In this document: positions 35,299-48,936 of the stretch, piece by piece
How positions within the stretch are numbered: position 1 is the stretch's first letter
Layout: each line of letters starts with the position of its first letter
DNA from: Sindora glabra
Lineage: Eukaryota; Streptophyta; Magnoliopsida; Fabales; Fabaceae
Assembly: GCA_020226215.1 (NCBI GenBank)
Contig: CM035235.1
Span: forward strand, 5,407,151 to 5,471,150
Direction of reading: 5' to 3'
Length of the DNA: 64,000 bases
Translations under genes and position numbers: made by a program
The notes under the pieces: model-generated
Database searches by the model: none
Told to the model about the DNA's origin: nothing
What the model saw: only the letters and a program-made list of their open reading frames with translations

Positions 35299-37200
35299 CC
35301 TCACTATTTTCAATAAAAACAAAAAATCGATCAAAGATCTAAATTTTTGACAAATTTCCCATAAAAATGCATGGTTGGTAATATGCTCATTAGAAGTTTT
35401 TTCCATTAGAAAATAAGGCAACTGAAATTCAATTCCTCAAAAAAAAATTACTAAACATCTATTAGAAATAGCAATTTTTTTTTATAAAATATTGCTTATA
35501 AATGTGAATAAAATATACAAATTTAAAATTAATAAATAATTCAAAATTAAATTTCCACGTAAATATCAAATATATAAATCATATAAAATTATAAAAATTT
35601 AAATACAATATGTTTAATAAAAAAATCACCCCAAGCTCAATTAATTGGAATTGTCATAATGAATATTCTTGCTATTTACATTAGGCTAGGCTAGAGGAAT
35701 TTAATGGTGGGAAGGGCCTTTTGCCAATCTAGTAAGTACTTGCTATTTGTATGTTGGTGGTGGGTATACTTGTGAAGATAGTGACATATACTAGTAATAC
35801 TCGTATAAAGGCAAGTAAGGTTGTTACAATGGCTTAGATTTGAGTTGCCACCTACTTAAGTAGGATAACCTTCTCTACTAAGCAAGACACTTAGGTCGCA
35901 TGAAGGTATATAGAATTTGTTAGAAGTGAAGATGATGTCATCCCTATAGTAGGCACTTTTGACCTTAATCGATATGCCCACTCCTTCTTTGAATCTCCAA
36001 CCCGTATATTTAGCATTTCTTTGAACTCCCAACTATCTCCATCCATAAATTAAGGTTAAAAGGGCTAATCATTCTCCAAATGAATAATCTCCTTTCATTT
36101 GTCCCCTACCAAGTTCTAGTGTAAGTAAGCTCTACCTTCTTCTTTGTGAAGGATTTTTGCATATAGTTGAAAAATTAATTAATTACTTAAAATTGAAGAA
36201 ATTAAGTTAAATGAGATGTAGAATTACTTACATAGGATTGTGTAACTCTTGGAGACACCCACTACTAATATTTCTTTATGAGATAAGTGTAATAGAATAA
36301 TCCATCCACCAGGGGATCTCCCCAGTCTCAATAATCTACATGTAAAACATTGGAAAAGTTAATGCAATTATTTCTTAAAACTACTAAATTAACTATTATT
36401 AAATTAAATACAAGTTAAGGATGTGTTATCCATATTGACTATGGAATAGACACTCTATTGAAAAAGGAAGACCTTAACCCTATAGTGTTTGAAAACCTAT
36501 TCCTTTTATTTTGCTGGGACTTCTATGTGAACTTTAGGTTCTCTTAGCAGAGCCCTTCCCACTCTGCATCCCTACTCCAACTAAGTTAAGTTGGTTTCTT
36601 CTTTCTCACTTTATTCATGATATCTTTTATGAAACCTTTATGGTTGAAAATTTTCCACATTTGCTACCTATAAAGAGGCTTCCATGTATAATACTTCTAC
36701 AAGTTTAAGAGAAAAAATTAAAATAGTTAGCTAAGGAGAAAAAATTATGATGAACTAAATAACTAGTGATTGAAAAAAAATAAGCTAATTCATACCCTAA
36801 ATTTATCAAAAAGCATCATTTGTTAGTGCTCTATAATGCTTTGCTAGGTGGGCTATATACCCTTATACTTACTCTTTATGATGTGAGCAAATAATTTAAT
36901 AGGCTCCTTAATGGGGTAGAACCTATTACAAAAGTTAGTATTAATGTTAATTACCATATTAATGAATGAAATGAAGAAATTAAAATAAATAAAATACATT
37001 AAAAAGATTACATACTTGTCCTTATAGGGCATAACACTCTTTTTGGGACCAAGAATAAGTTCGTTACAGAGCAAAAGGCATATTGAATATCCTAAAAAAG
37101 GTCATGGTGTCAGGATGGACCTTATAACCATAGGGGACTATTGTTACATAGCCCCATTTAGTGAAAGCTACAACATTTGCAACTAAGTTAATAATCTATT
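35299..37200. other. Decayed transposon interior, possibly minus-strand coding
   Basis: From about 35660 to 37160 the composition is less A/T-rich and shows broken minus-strand reading frames (for example KVRKKKPT near 36590-36615 and TKWGYVTIVPYGYKVHPDT near 37110-37170). I cannot assign them to a family with confidence. Given the CACTA end at 35287 they may be transposase relics, or gag relics of the LTR-like segment that follows. Confidence 0.3.
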
Positions 37201-38990
37201 TGTTAGGTTTCAGATCATTTCTATGCAGCAAAATTTAAAATTTTTTATCTGAATTCTACCTAGGATTCATACAAAAGGGCATAAATCAATGTTTAGAATT
37301 TTACTTTTTTACGTGCTTGTGTTCTTTCTGAATAAAATCTTGAGAGAGCGGGATGAGTCATGAATCAAAATGTCAGCCAAATATACAGCGTCTCTACAAT
37401 ATCTACACGAAGTGAATGAATACCTCTCACCTTCCATGAATCTGTTAGGATATGCGTTTCTCTCTCACAAAGATTAGGGTTTGTGCATTTTGGAGTGATT
37501 TTAGGATTTAATGGCAGCTCATGTCTCCATAAGGTGCTGCCTTCAAGTTCCTTTTATAGAACTAAGGCATACAACATTCCTAATTCTACTAGGATAATGT
37601 TTTTAAAATCCTAAAATCACTTAATAACTATCATCTTATCCTTATCATGGAGAGAGAGTGAGGAGAGATAAGACTTATCCATTAATTATTTAATATTGAT
37701 AATAATATTATCTCATAATATAAATATCTAATATTAAAACACAGATAGTTATTAAATATCAGAAATAATATTATCTCATAATATAATTATATAATATTCA
37801 ATAACATAATTATCTAATATTATTTTAATATTAAATAATATAACATAATAACCATATTTATTATGTGAAAAATATATTATTATTTTAATAATATAAATAT
37901 GCATAAAAATAAGCTCAATTAATTAAATTTTAGTTTAACTAAAGTCCAATTAGTTATTGTCTCATTCTTACTCCTTTTATATGACCTTGTAGGTTCTTAC
38001 TACGTTGGTAATGACCCATTTATGACCATAGACAGTGTGCGATATCTAGCAATACATCATTGCCAACTAAGTAATAAAAAATATATGTGATTCAATATTC
38101 ACTTAATATATGAATAACACTTTGTAACATAGTCCTTTTCGTAACGATATCCAAATCGAACTAGAGACATGGAATGCATCATCCTTATTGATGTTCAATT
38201 TATATTTCTTGATACAGAGTAGACAAACTTAAATAAATTATTAATATTTTATATTGATCCATTTGAGCACGACCATGCATTTCTTAATCTCACTCAATCA
38301 AGAGACCTAAGGATATCACTCTTATTATGTAATAGGAAAAAAATTCCCATCTACATTACTTACATCCCTCTGTATGATTCATGACACACCTAATCAACAT
38401 TCTACAACACATCCCGATTAAAGGTGATACAAGACGATATCAAAGTGTGTGACTCCTCATATAGGGAACTATAGTGACTTTAATTCAAAGAACTACATGC
38501 ATTGTGGTCACATGAGAATAACTAATGACATATGACAATCCATGTAGTTTTCTCATTACGGGCCTAGCTGGGCCAATCCAGTACATCTGTTCACTAATAA
38601 TGTACTCATGTATCAATTTTATATCACATATCCATGATTCGTAATCATTAGTCACTATACATGTTAGTCTTGATGTATTATTACTATCCTTTTCGCAATA
38701 ATATTTAACTAGGAACATTTTAGAAATAGTAAAATTATTCCAGGAATAATTATTATATTAAGTTATAAATTATGTATAGTAATAAAAATATGAAATAAAA
38801 TATAATAATTTGAATTTTCTGAAATAAAACATAATACATTGTAGATTTATTACAATCATCTCTATGATTAACTCCTAAAACACACACAAACACTATTAGT
38901 ATTAGGTATAGGCACAAATGTGAATCCAAGAGAAGTGTAAGGGGGCATTGATCACCCACTAGTAGGTGCACTACCTCATCCTAATTTACC
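37201..38990 (-). repeat. Old LTR-like segment, probably copia type, reverse orientation
   Basis: On the + strand the segment begins TGTTAGGTTTCAGATC. Read on the minus strand it would end CTGAAACCTAACA, as an LTR does, and it carries a promoter-like TATAAAAGG (37552-37560 on +) followed by a leader with AACCCTAATCTTTGTGAG. The upstream part resembles, from memory, long plant copia LTRs with GGATTGGCCCAGCTAGGCCC and CATATCCATGATTCG-type blocks. The far end is not fixed. The minus-strand frames at 38485-38718 and 38753-38971 are by-products. Confidence 0.4.
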
Positions 38991-39036
38991 TCTATCACAA
39001 TCTCATCCAACCATCTATCATTAATAAATAAAGCAT

Positions 39037-39409
39037 ATTTCTAATTAATCATTAAATAATTAATTATTGTAATTAACTAAATTAAATGAATTGAACATTT
39101 AAAATTACTTATACTAATTAACTAAATAACTTTTACTAGCAATTAAATAAATAAGTTAATTAAGTAAATGTTTCCAATTAATCACTAAATAATTAACTGG
39201 ATAAAAAACCTTAAACATATAAAATTAGATATTCTAATTAAGTAAATAAATTAACCAAGCAATTACCTAAATATATCAACTAAGTAAACATTTTCAATTA
39301 ATTATTAAATAATTGGCTAAATAAAAACACTAAATCTATATAATTATCTATTCTAATTAAGTAAATAAATTAAGTACGCAATTAACTAAATAAGTTAATT
39401 AAGTAAACT
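39037..39409. repeat. Minisatellite, three copies of about 120-133 bases
   Basis: Copies start near 39037, 39169 and 39291. Each begins with TTTC(T/C)AATTAAT(C/T)A(T/C)TAAATAATT and ends with (A/C)TTAATTAAGTAAA or CAACTAAGTAAACA. The second and third copies are closer to each other than to the first. Confidence 0.75.
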
Positions 39410-40970
39410 ATCATGACTCACTTTGATTGTGACTGACATATAGTTTGTTAATTGATTCCACAAACCTTACTAAATAGTTGACTATGCAAACTTCAACTTC
39501 ATAGAAATATTTTTTTTCTATATAACCTAATATGTAGTGCAAATCTTAGAATAAAACAAATAAAGTTCCCTTTAATGCATCTTGTGACTCAATAGAAATA
39601 TAATAAGAGTTATACCTAAAAGGCAAACTACATTTTATAGACATAGCACTTATAAATATAGATTACAATTAGCATTATTTTCTCTAACTATCTAACTCTT
39701 CAATCAAAATGCTTTGGACTTTCATAAAAGTAATTTAACTTGATAATTCAAGTTAAATCTAAAAATGTTATAGATAAAGTAAAAGAATGAGTTTGATGAA
39801 CTCAATGAATATATATATGCAGATAAATCATTATAACAATTTCAACCAATTTAAAGTTTGAAAAACTATCTAACTTAATAAATGGAAATTTAACCAAATT
39901 TGATATCTATTCTCCTTAGCTTATAATTACTTTAACTATAACAAGTGTAAAACAATGGAGCTCAAAAGGGTTTCCAACCCTATCAATTCCTCATCCTAGA
40001 ATTAAAATCTTGAGCAATTGATTCTTCTATTTTGTCATGCAAAATAACAGCTAGTTTTTATTTAAAAGTGTTTGAAATGGCTATAATATCTCATAGGCAT
40101 ATTGTATAAGTTAAGAATAATCAAATAAAACATATAGAATACTAAAACTTTCATTAAATATCAATTACTCTTTCCTTTATCAAAATCAAGATTTGAGCCT
40201 ACTGTAGGTGCTTTATTTGACTCAAATTCTTTCTAAAAGTTTATTTGAATATTTCATTATTTAATCTTTCTTATAAGTAATAAAGAGTAAAAGATCCTTT
40301 TTAGTTTATAAGATAGTGAAATATCCCTTTAGAAAATACTTTAAAGTTTAGCTATCCTTTAAAATTTTTTAAATGGGTGAGATATATTCCTTAAAATTTC
40401 TTTAAAATAGGGTGAGATGTTCCTTGTACAAAAAGTATTTGTTTAAGAAAGAGTAAGGATTTATAATACTTCTCAATGCTTATTAACCATGAGAGAAATA
40501 ATATACTAGATGCAAAGCTAGCAAGTCATAAAAAGTAAATGTACACGTTAGAATGGATTTCTTCAATAACAAAATCACTATAAATGTAATTTGCAATTTC
40601 TCTATGCTTAACTTTTTAAAATCTACTTTTATTTGATTTTTCATTTTTATTTGCTATATTTGCCTATTAATTTAAGAATATTATGAATGTTTGTTGAGCT
40701 TTAGTTTTGTAGAAGTTGCTTGTTCTATACGTCAATGTATAATTGTTGTGAAAACCTTTGTTTTTAATAATAAAAAAAAAGAGTACTTTTGCAAAAGTTT
40801 TCAAAATCCAAAAAAGTGTTATGAACAATTCACTCCCTTTTAATATATTCATGTATCTCATAACCAAGTCCATTTTTTCTAAAAGAATACTCAAGGCCAT
40901 CTTTATTTAGATATGATTCCAATATTTTAAAATATATAATATAATTAAAATTTATAAACATATATGATAT
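39410..40970. other. A/T-rich stretch, probably LTR-derived
   Basis: No gene is supported. Sequence such as AATGAGTTTGATGAACTCAATG (39787-39808) and repeated GGGTGAGAT(A/G)T(A/T)CCTT words (40375-40430) suggest retrotransposon debris, but no boundaries can be drawn. The minus-strand frame at 40667-40900 is not supported. Confidence 0.35.
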
Positions 40971-42260
40971 CACTTCTATAAAAATGTGAAATGACATTGG
41001 CTAGTTAACATTAGTTAAAGATAAAATAGATATATATAATGGTATGATGATATTTTTAAAAATATGAGCAACTTAACACATCAGTTCAAATAAAAAATCG
41101 ATGTCATAAAACTCAAAAAGCTTTCTGCATTAGTTATTAGAGACTTAATATCAAAAGAAAGGGGAAAAATCAATTTAAAAATTAGGATATAGTTAATACA
41201 CCCTTTTTTTTTTTATAAAATTAACATCTAAAATAGTGTCAATTACCAACATTGGAAAATGAAATCACTTAAAATATCAATTTTTTTATAAATAAACAAC
41301 ATGCTTTCTTTTCACAAAACTTAGATATTAATTTTTAAAATAACTGATATTTAAAATTATGTGAGTGATGATATTTTTGAATATATAAAGAAACCTTATA
41401 TGTTAGTTCTTAAAAAAAATTGATATGCTTTGTTTCTATGAAACTTTAGACATCAATTACTAAAATAATTAACATCTAAAGTCATGATAGTTGTGATAGT
41501 TTTAAAAATATGAAAAAACTTTATATATCAATTTTTTATAAGCAACCAACATAATGTCTTTTGATAAGACTTTAGATGTTAGTTTATAAAATAATCGACG
41601 TCTAAAGTCAAAAGAACAATAATATTTTTATGTTATAAATAAGGTAAATCTTTTTTTTTCCTTATTATCACTTTCACTATTTTTTTTTTATTTCCAAACT
41701 CATTCATCTCTACATAGCTCTCTTTTGTTGAATAATCTTTTTCTATCCTTGACTATATGTCAAGGAGCTATTAATACTTTTTTAATTAGTATCGAGCATG
41801 AAACAGATTCAAACTATAAGAGGTATCTATCTTGCTTTTATTTTTTAAATTTTTACCTTTTTCATTTTTTTGGATTTTGTGTAGGTTTTTTCAAGTGATT
41901 TTTGTTTATTTTTCATTTGTATAACTTTTGAAGTTGTATCTAAGTTTCAAATGCTTATTATATATTTGATAAAATGTTGTAGTGAGATCCAAAATTGATC
42001 AAATAATGATTAAAGATGGAGAAAAAGTCAAAAAGGTCAATGAAAATAATTATTTTGTGACTCCAAAAGGACAAAATGCCTTTAGCTTTTTGGTAAATGG
42101 ATAAGTATTAAAAATTATTTGAAATTGATATAAAATTTGCCCAAATAAGCATCCAGGTGTGAAGTTATAACCTTTTAAAATTTTTAACTCAAAAAATATA
42201 TTTTTGGCCAGATACTAAATTTATTTAATTTTTATTATAAATATTTTAGTAGAGAAGTAG
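40971..42260. mobile_element. CACTA-like subterminal repeat region
   Basis: It starts with CACTTCTATAAAAATG, a decayed form of a CACTACTAGAAAA-type end. From 41090 to 41610 paired words recur about every 60-130 bases: ATCAATTTTTTATAA followed by AC(T)TTAGA(C/T)(A/G)T(C/T)A and AATAATCGACGTCTAAAGTC. Such alternating inverted words are typical of CACTA subterminal regions. A TATA-like TTATAAATAAGG (41634) and a CT-rich leader follow. No transposase frame is visible. Confidence 0.4.
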
Positions 42261-42264
42261 AATA

Positions 42265-42592
42265 TCGACATTTAAAAATTATTTAAACTATTTACATCAA
42301 ATTTTTATTAAAAATAATGTGAAATTAAAAAATTAATTTTTTTTTAAAAAATGACATCAATTGCTTTTGTAACATGAAATAATGTAACATATAACATCAT
42401 TTGTATTTTCAATGTCTAACTTGTTAAATTTTTTTAAAAAAATATCAATATCAAAAAATTATTTAAACTATTTACATCAATTTTTTACAAAAAAATAATG
42501 TGAAATCAAAAAATTAAATTTTTTGAAAGAAAAGACACTAATTTCTTTTGCAGCATGAAATAACGTAACATATAATCGTATATGTTTATAGT
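42265..42592. repeat. Tandem duplication with a 180-base period
   Basis: 42265-42412 and 42445-42592 match with an exact 180-base offset. Both contain TTATTTAAACTATTTACATC, AATAATGTGAAAT(T/C)AAAAAATTAA and GCATGAAATAA or AACATGAAATAA, then (T/C)GTAACATATAA. Confidence 0.85.
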
Positions 42593-45489
42593 TATACGTA
42601 TATACATATTATTATATTTAGAGTGAAAATCTATTATATACATGTATTTGAAAACTATTATATATTTATTTATAAAATAGAATTTAAAATTGTGTCCAAA
42701 CTCTACCCTTAAATCTAATTTTTTTTAATTATATATAGATTTGGATTTAAAAATTGGGTTTGATTACATTTTCTCCCCTTAAAAAATATTAATAAATTCA
42801 ACCCTAATAATTCATGTTTTGAATTTTCATGTTGAATAGAAGAATGTTGAATATGAACGTGTATGCATGCATCATGAAGAAAAGAATCGGGTGGAGAACT
42901 TCATAGGATGCCATATTCCCTAATCCACACATCAAAAGAAATGTGATAAAGAATCTCCTAAGTCAATTATTCCGCCCGCTTTTTGATGTTTTCGCTTTCA
43001 ATCTTCAGACCCGCCATGACCATTTGTCACACTATTTTCTTTTATTAAATCATAAACAAATTAAAATTAAAATTAAAAAAAGTGCTAGTTTCACTTGTCC
43101 TTTGTTTCAAATCTAGACAAATTAAAATTCAATTGATATCAAATTAGATTTCTAAATAATTTTTACATAATTTTAATTTCATATAATTTAAACTTATTTT
43201 TCATGACTTCAAACAAGAATCAACAAAATTTACATAATTTCATTTGGCTGGCTAATATGTCTCAGTTGTGGACCCCACGATGATAGAAGAGTAAATAAAG
43301 TGCAAGTTTCCTGGTAATACACTATAAATTGGGAGTTTAGCTCTTTTAAAGTAGATAATGTACTTTTGATAGTAGAGCACAAAATCATGATTATTGATAA
43401 AAAAATTAAGGATTCTGAATTTAATAAATAATAATAAATTAAAAATGATTTTTAAATTTATAATTATCTACTTTTTTAATATTCTTATTAAGAATTATAA
43501 TTTGATATTTTACTCTCAAAACAAGAAGATTAAAGGAGCCAAATACATATTATAGTTGCAAAAGAAATTTTTATTTAGGAATAATATATGTTAATATTTT
43601 ATGCAGTAAGAATGGATCGTTTCCAAATTACTGAGGCATGAAAATTTAAAAAAAAATCATTTTTGAGAGGAAGAGAGAGTTTAGGTAATCAACTTGATTA
43701 TTCTTTTTGGGTATTATTAAAAAGTATTTTTTTAGTTGTAATTATTGTTCAAATGGTGAATCCATCACCACAATTCTATGAAATCCCTCTATGAATCATA
43801 AATTAATGCCCTCTTATGTTAAGTATATAATATATATGATCAAGTAATACTTCGATACTATTAGACTAGCCACTTTGACGGTAACATAGAAAAGAAAGTT
43901 AATAATGTAATAAAAGGAATGCTTTGTTGTAACAAGTCCCATAAAACATTGACTAATATTTTATTTTATAAAATTAATAATAATTTTATTAGGATTAAAA
44001 ATGTATTAAATTCCCACTTAAAAAATTAATTAGAGATGAAAAAATCTATTGTTAATTCTAAAAATTTTGTCATTAAAAAATTTAGCGAATGAATTAATGA
44101 CAAAAAAGAAAACATTAGTAAATAGCACACCGATAATTGAATTAGCAACAAGTTCATGTTATCCATCAGTAAATCTATCACAATTTCGTAAGATAATGAT
44201 GAAAGAAATACACAATAGAATGAAATTAATGATGTGTTTGTCTATTGTTAAATTTATGGATTCGAATGGAAATTTCGCTCTTGAAACATGAATTAGCAAC
44301 AAATATTTCTAGCATAAAAATTAGTTAGTTCATTGTTAAGTCCATTGCTAAATTGGAAAATTCCTAGAAAGTTAGTGCCATCATCTTTAAAATGTCATCA
44401 CTAATATTATATACTTTATCAATATGTTATTCATTTTTATAGTAATTCAAATAACAAACACTCTGCCTAATCAAATTTCATAAAGCCTAAAGAACCTTAT
44501 TAATAATCAAATACTTGAATTGAATTTCATGACATAAAATTAATCCATAAAATAAAATTGAATATAGATATTTTATTTATATTAAATAAAAAGATAATAA
44601 AATCAATAAATCCTAACATATGTCTTAAAAAAGTTGATGTCCAAGGTTTGTAAATATGAAAATAAAAACCTTAAATTGCTAACTTTCAAATAATACATTG
44701 ATGTTATGCTCATACTACTCAATCATTAACTATTGAAATATAAGTTGCTGCTTTTAAATTGTCATCCTCTTTTAGCCATTTGTGTATCAAATTACCATTT
44801 TAAAATAGATAAAAATAATTTTTTTTAATATTGTCAGCTCAAAAGAGTGAATTTGAGAGTGTTAATAACAAAAAAGAGTAAGTATTTCTACAAGGATTTG
44901 CTAATAATGGTTATAAGGATAAAAATTATTACCATGGATATAAAGGTAAGCAATTGCTTCAAGGTTGCCATGAAAACAATTGCCATCACTGTTCATTTTC
45001 CTCTATTACATAATCACCTCTAAACATCTAATTGTTTGCACCTTTTTTTTAAAGTTGTGAGACCCAACATTAAGCTCATTGTTTACTTGTGTTATAGGTA
45101 TGTAGAAGTATGCTATCCTCCTATAATTAAGAAAGTATTAAATAATCATAGTAAAGTAATTTAAAATAGTGCTAAGCTAATAAAAAATATGTCATATATA
45201 ACTTGCACATAATGTAGAAAATCTTTAATTTATAAAAGCATCACTCCTTTTTTAGTTTTTAGCTTGAGTGTGCTATTACATATTAAACAATAAGTCATTT
45301 CCTTCCTTTTTTTCAACTTGAATGTGTTGTTTCACATTAATACTTATAACTCACCCTCTAGATATAACTTAAATCCTACCATTTGTTAAGTCTAAACTTC
45401 ATGGATGTGTTAGTAGGTGTCCTCGACACATGACTCGGTACTCTATAGATATTAACAAATTATGCAAATTCAATTAAAAATTAACAATA
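42593..45489. other. Intergenic stretch with scattered repeat fragments
   Basis: 42850-43010 has a more balanced composition but no supported frame. 44030-44400 contains the word ATTAGCAACAA twice (44141 and 44291) and alternating TCATTGTTAAGTCCATTGCTAAA-type words, a texture of CACTA subterminal sequence. The 80-codon frame at 44049-44291 is low-complexity and lies within it. Nothing else is recognised. Confidence 0.4.
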
Positions 45490-45980
45490 CAAATGTATTT
45501 AGTATCCTTATCAATTCATTCACTATTGTTTTCCTTACTCTCTGCCTACTGCTAGGAAAAGTCTTACCAATACTTAATATTTTCAGATTTAATAATATAG
45601 GTTTTTTCCCATTTGGTTCTTTTGAAAAAGAGATTGTATCTCTACTAATTTTGGTAGGGATAAGGAGAAGAACTAATATAAGATCCTCTTTATCTCACTT
45701 ATAGATTGCACTTAACAACTAACAATACATATTTTGCACTATTGTAAATTAAGTGCAATCCACAAAGTAGGTCAAAGAGGATCTTGAGTTAGCTTTTATC
45801 TCTATCACCACTAAAATTGGCAAGGTTCCTACCTTCTTTTTAGAAGTGTCAAATATAAAAAAAGAATTGTATTGCTAAATGTGAAAATACTAAATTTTAG
45901 TGAAATGAATTCTATTATTAATAGGTTAGGAGTAAGGAAAATAACAATGAATGAATTAAAAAGGAAACTAATCCAAATGA
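45490..45980. repeat. Long inverted repeat (hairpin) with 33-base loop
   Basis: Left arm 45490-45715, right arm 45749-45980, loop 45716-45748. Arm blocks that match in reverse complement include AATTCATTCA, TTTTCCTTACTC, TATTTTCA(C/G)ATTTA, AAGATCCTCTTT and GATTGCACTTAA. Identity is moderate to high, best near the loop. A transcript across it would fold into a hairpin over 200 base pairs long, a possible small-RNA source. The 80-codon frame at 45462-45704 lies in the left arm and is not a gene. Confidence 0.8.
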
Positions 45981-48139
45981 GAGTAGGGAATCAGTACTAA
46001 TAAGAAATCTGTTGTATGTCTTATTTTAGGGGATTGAACTTGACAGCTTATAATAAACTCAAATAATGTGGATTTTTTACATCTACTAGAACAAATCAAA
46101 TTTGATTAAGTAAAATAATTTTCCACTTATAGAAACTAAATAGAAAATTGTTATTAGAATCCATAATGATGGATAGTTCAATATCAACTATAGCACAAAA
46201 AAGTTTCAATGATAATTATGTTCTTATAATCATAGACATGGAAATTAAGATCAAGGAAAGAATATAGTCAAAGAGCAGGATGCCTATGCTGCCATGCTAA
46301 TGACAACCCATGACAATATTCACAATTTACATGCTAGCTCATTTATTAAAATAAGCAATTTAAAGGATGACACTACACGGATGTCACTAGATAACATGAA
46401 TCCTTTTAGCTTAAAACTTAGTACATTGATGAAATTAACTAAAAAAGAAAATTTAATTGAATATTATATAATAGATTACTAGGTTACAAATGTAGAATTA
46501 ATTAAGTACACCTAACTTTTATTTTTCTTCATATTTTTATTTTTACTTTCTTCAACTTAATGCAAATTTTAAGTGATAGCTTTTGTTATTTTCCTTCACT
46601 ATCATTTTTTTAAAAATTTTCATCCATCTTCTAATCTTCTTCAAAGCTTAAAAGAATTTTTATCTATTGTTTTATTCTTTTGTACATCCAATTCAATTTT
46701 TTAGGAGTAAGCTTAATTATCTATCAATTTTTTATGATAAAATAGGAAGAATTGTACTTCTTTTTTCAATAAAAAAAAGATATAAAGGTAAAAGCTTCTC
46801 TCTAATCTTTGCAATATTTTTCCCTCCAAGCTTAATTTATGAGTAAATCAAGTTAACAAAGATTTAAGTTATTTTAAAATAGTTGGGCTAAATATTTTAA
46901 GATTGATAATTGAGATAGTATTTGATAGAGTTCTAGAATATTTTTATCTATATAACGATTATGATTAATACTATAATAATTTAGTTATGTGGTTATACTT
47001 GTTATAGGATTTGAAGATTTATTTTAGGTTAAGTGAGATTGTAGGAATTTTTTATATGAATATGTCAACTTAAATAGTTGATTTATTATATCATATTAAA
47101 TTAGAAATTGATTTAAGCAAATTTTGCTTTTATGATTGGTACTTGTAGATTGTAAATTGAAGTAGGGTTATTTGGATTCAAAGGAAAATTGTTAAGCTTG
47201 TTTTGAGTCGAGTATATAATCCTACTTTAACTTGCAATTACTATATGCGCATTTTACATTTTTAAAAATATGTTTTTTTTATAAAAAGTTTCAAAGTAAA
47301 AATTCCTAAAGTTAAACTTGATATGATTATGTTATTGTTTCATATATACTTAAAAAATGATTTTTCTAGCTTATTTTTTTAGAAATTTTTTTTTCTATTT
47401 TTATCAATATTAATTTCAAAAAAGGAAAAAATTGTAACTTTTTTTAAAACTAAACCTAAAAGGAAGACATTGTAATTTTTTAATGAAAAAACTCCTAAAA
47501 AAGATTTTTTTTACAAAATAATTAATAATACAACAACCAAACACAAAAAAAATCAATACAATAATAAATAGTACAACACATAAAATAATCATAAATCACA
47601 AAACTAAACTCTAAAAAAATGCAACTTTTTTTTACTAACCCTAAAAGGAAAATATTTAATTTTTATTGAAAAAATTTCTAAAAGTGATTTTTTTAAAAAA
47701 AATCAATGACAATTAAATAAAAATATTCAATAACATAATGATTAACAATACAATACATAAAATAATCACAAAACTAGATCCTTAAAAATAAAAAAATAAA
47801 AAATTAATAAGATAGCATAAAATGATGAAAACTCACTAATTAAAATGTGTGAAAGTGCAAGGCAAATGCAATGGTAGTGGCACATAATGGTGACGAAGGT
47901 GGAAGATGACTAAAAACACTAATCCTAGTAGTGGTGCTTGAGGGAGGAAGGAGGGAGTGGATAAAAAAAAGAAAGAAAAAGGGGTACAGGACTCAAATCC
48001 AATCGTGACTAGCATGGAACTTATTATCCAGTTTCCAATAGCCTAATCCTATTCATTCATCATTATGCTATTTATTTAATTAAGATGTATAAAAGGAGAG
48101 AAAATAACACAAAGGGAAGGAGGGCATTGCATTAATCAT
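45981..48139. other. Intergenic A/T-rich stretch
   Basis: No gene is supported. 46270-46480 carries a 62-codon frame without recognisable features. 46500-47450 is A/T-rich. A diverged tandem duplication (47452-47790) is listed separately. 47860-48000 is G-rich in parts (GTGGTGCTTGAGGGAGG). Confidence 0.45.
47452..47790. repeat. Diverged tandem duplication, period about 184 bases
   Basis: Both units begin ACC(C)TAAAAGGAA(G/A)A(C/T)AT and contain CTCCTAAAAAAGATTTTTTT / TTTCTAAAAGTGATTTTTTT, then ATAATTAATAATACAA / ATGATTAACAATACAA and ACATAAAATAATCA(TAAAT)CA(C)AAAACTA. It looks like an old duplication inside a repeat. Confidence 0.55.
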
Positions 48140-48936
48140 CAATAAGTTTTTTAAAATATAAGAAAATTAGGATTTGTTTATAATCTTCTTAACTTGAGGA
48201 TAAGTTAAGCTAACTGACCTAGAATGATTTAGTTTAAGAATTCTCTACCCAATATCTATATAGAATAAGGCCTTAAAATATAGTTCTTTCTAACTTATGC
48301 TTATGCTACCAAAACCATGTTGAAAGAACTTCCAATGGAATTAGCTTTAAGGTGGTAGCAAAGGCTCAACCTATAAATTTGTAAAATAAATATGAATGAG
48401 TAAGTTCAGAGTTTAATAAGTAAATATTCTAATGTAGGCAATCATATTAATATATCAACTTGCTAACCTAACTATTTTTCTATAAAACTTATCACATAGA
48501 ATACAAAAATTAATTAGTTTAACCTCAAGTAGGCATAAGATGTTTAATCATAGTCATATCATCGCAAGCATATTATATTGGAATAGCCAATGACAATTAA
48601 GTTCCAATATCATACAACAATTCATAAAAATTATTAATAATAAATATATATCCTCCTTATACCTCTTAAATCAACCTTATATCCTCCAAGCTTTTTTTCG
48701 AGAATTAGGCATTTGACATTCACATTGTTTCCCTATCATATTTCTTATATCACAAAGTCATAATGCATTTATCTCTCATATCATATCTTAGGATATTTTC
48801 ATCATATTCTCATAACAATGCCATGCTTCATTACATGACTACATATCTCATCTCATCAATACATAAATAAATGCAAATCATACCATATATTATGTATTAT
48901 AACATTTCTAATCTTATTTGATTTCATAGATAATAT

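Noticed and set aside
45462..45704. 80-codon frame that looks like a small membrane protein
   Set aside because: It coincides with the left arm of the long hairpin. Its hydrophobicity comes from T-rich codons and no partner gene or signal supports it.
47928..47940. CTAGTAGTG as the missing right end of the CACTA element at 35287
   Set aside because: The preceding bases do not continue the inverted repeat (TTTCTAGTAGTG expected) and the next three bases are not TGA.
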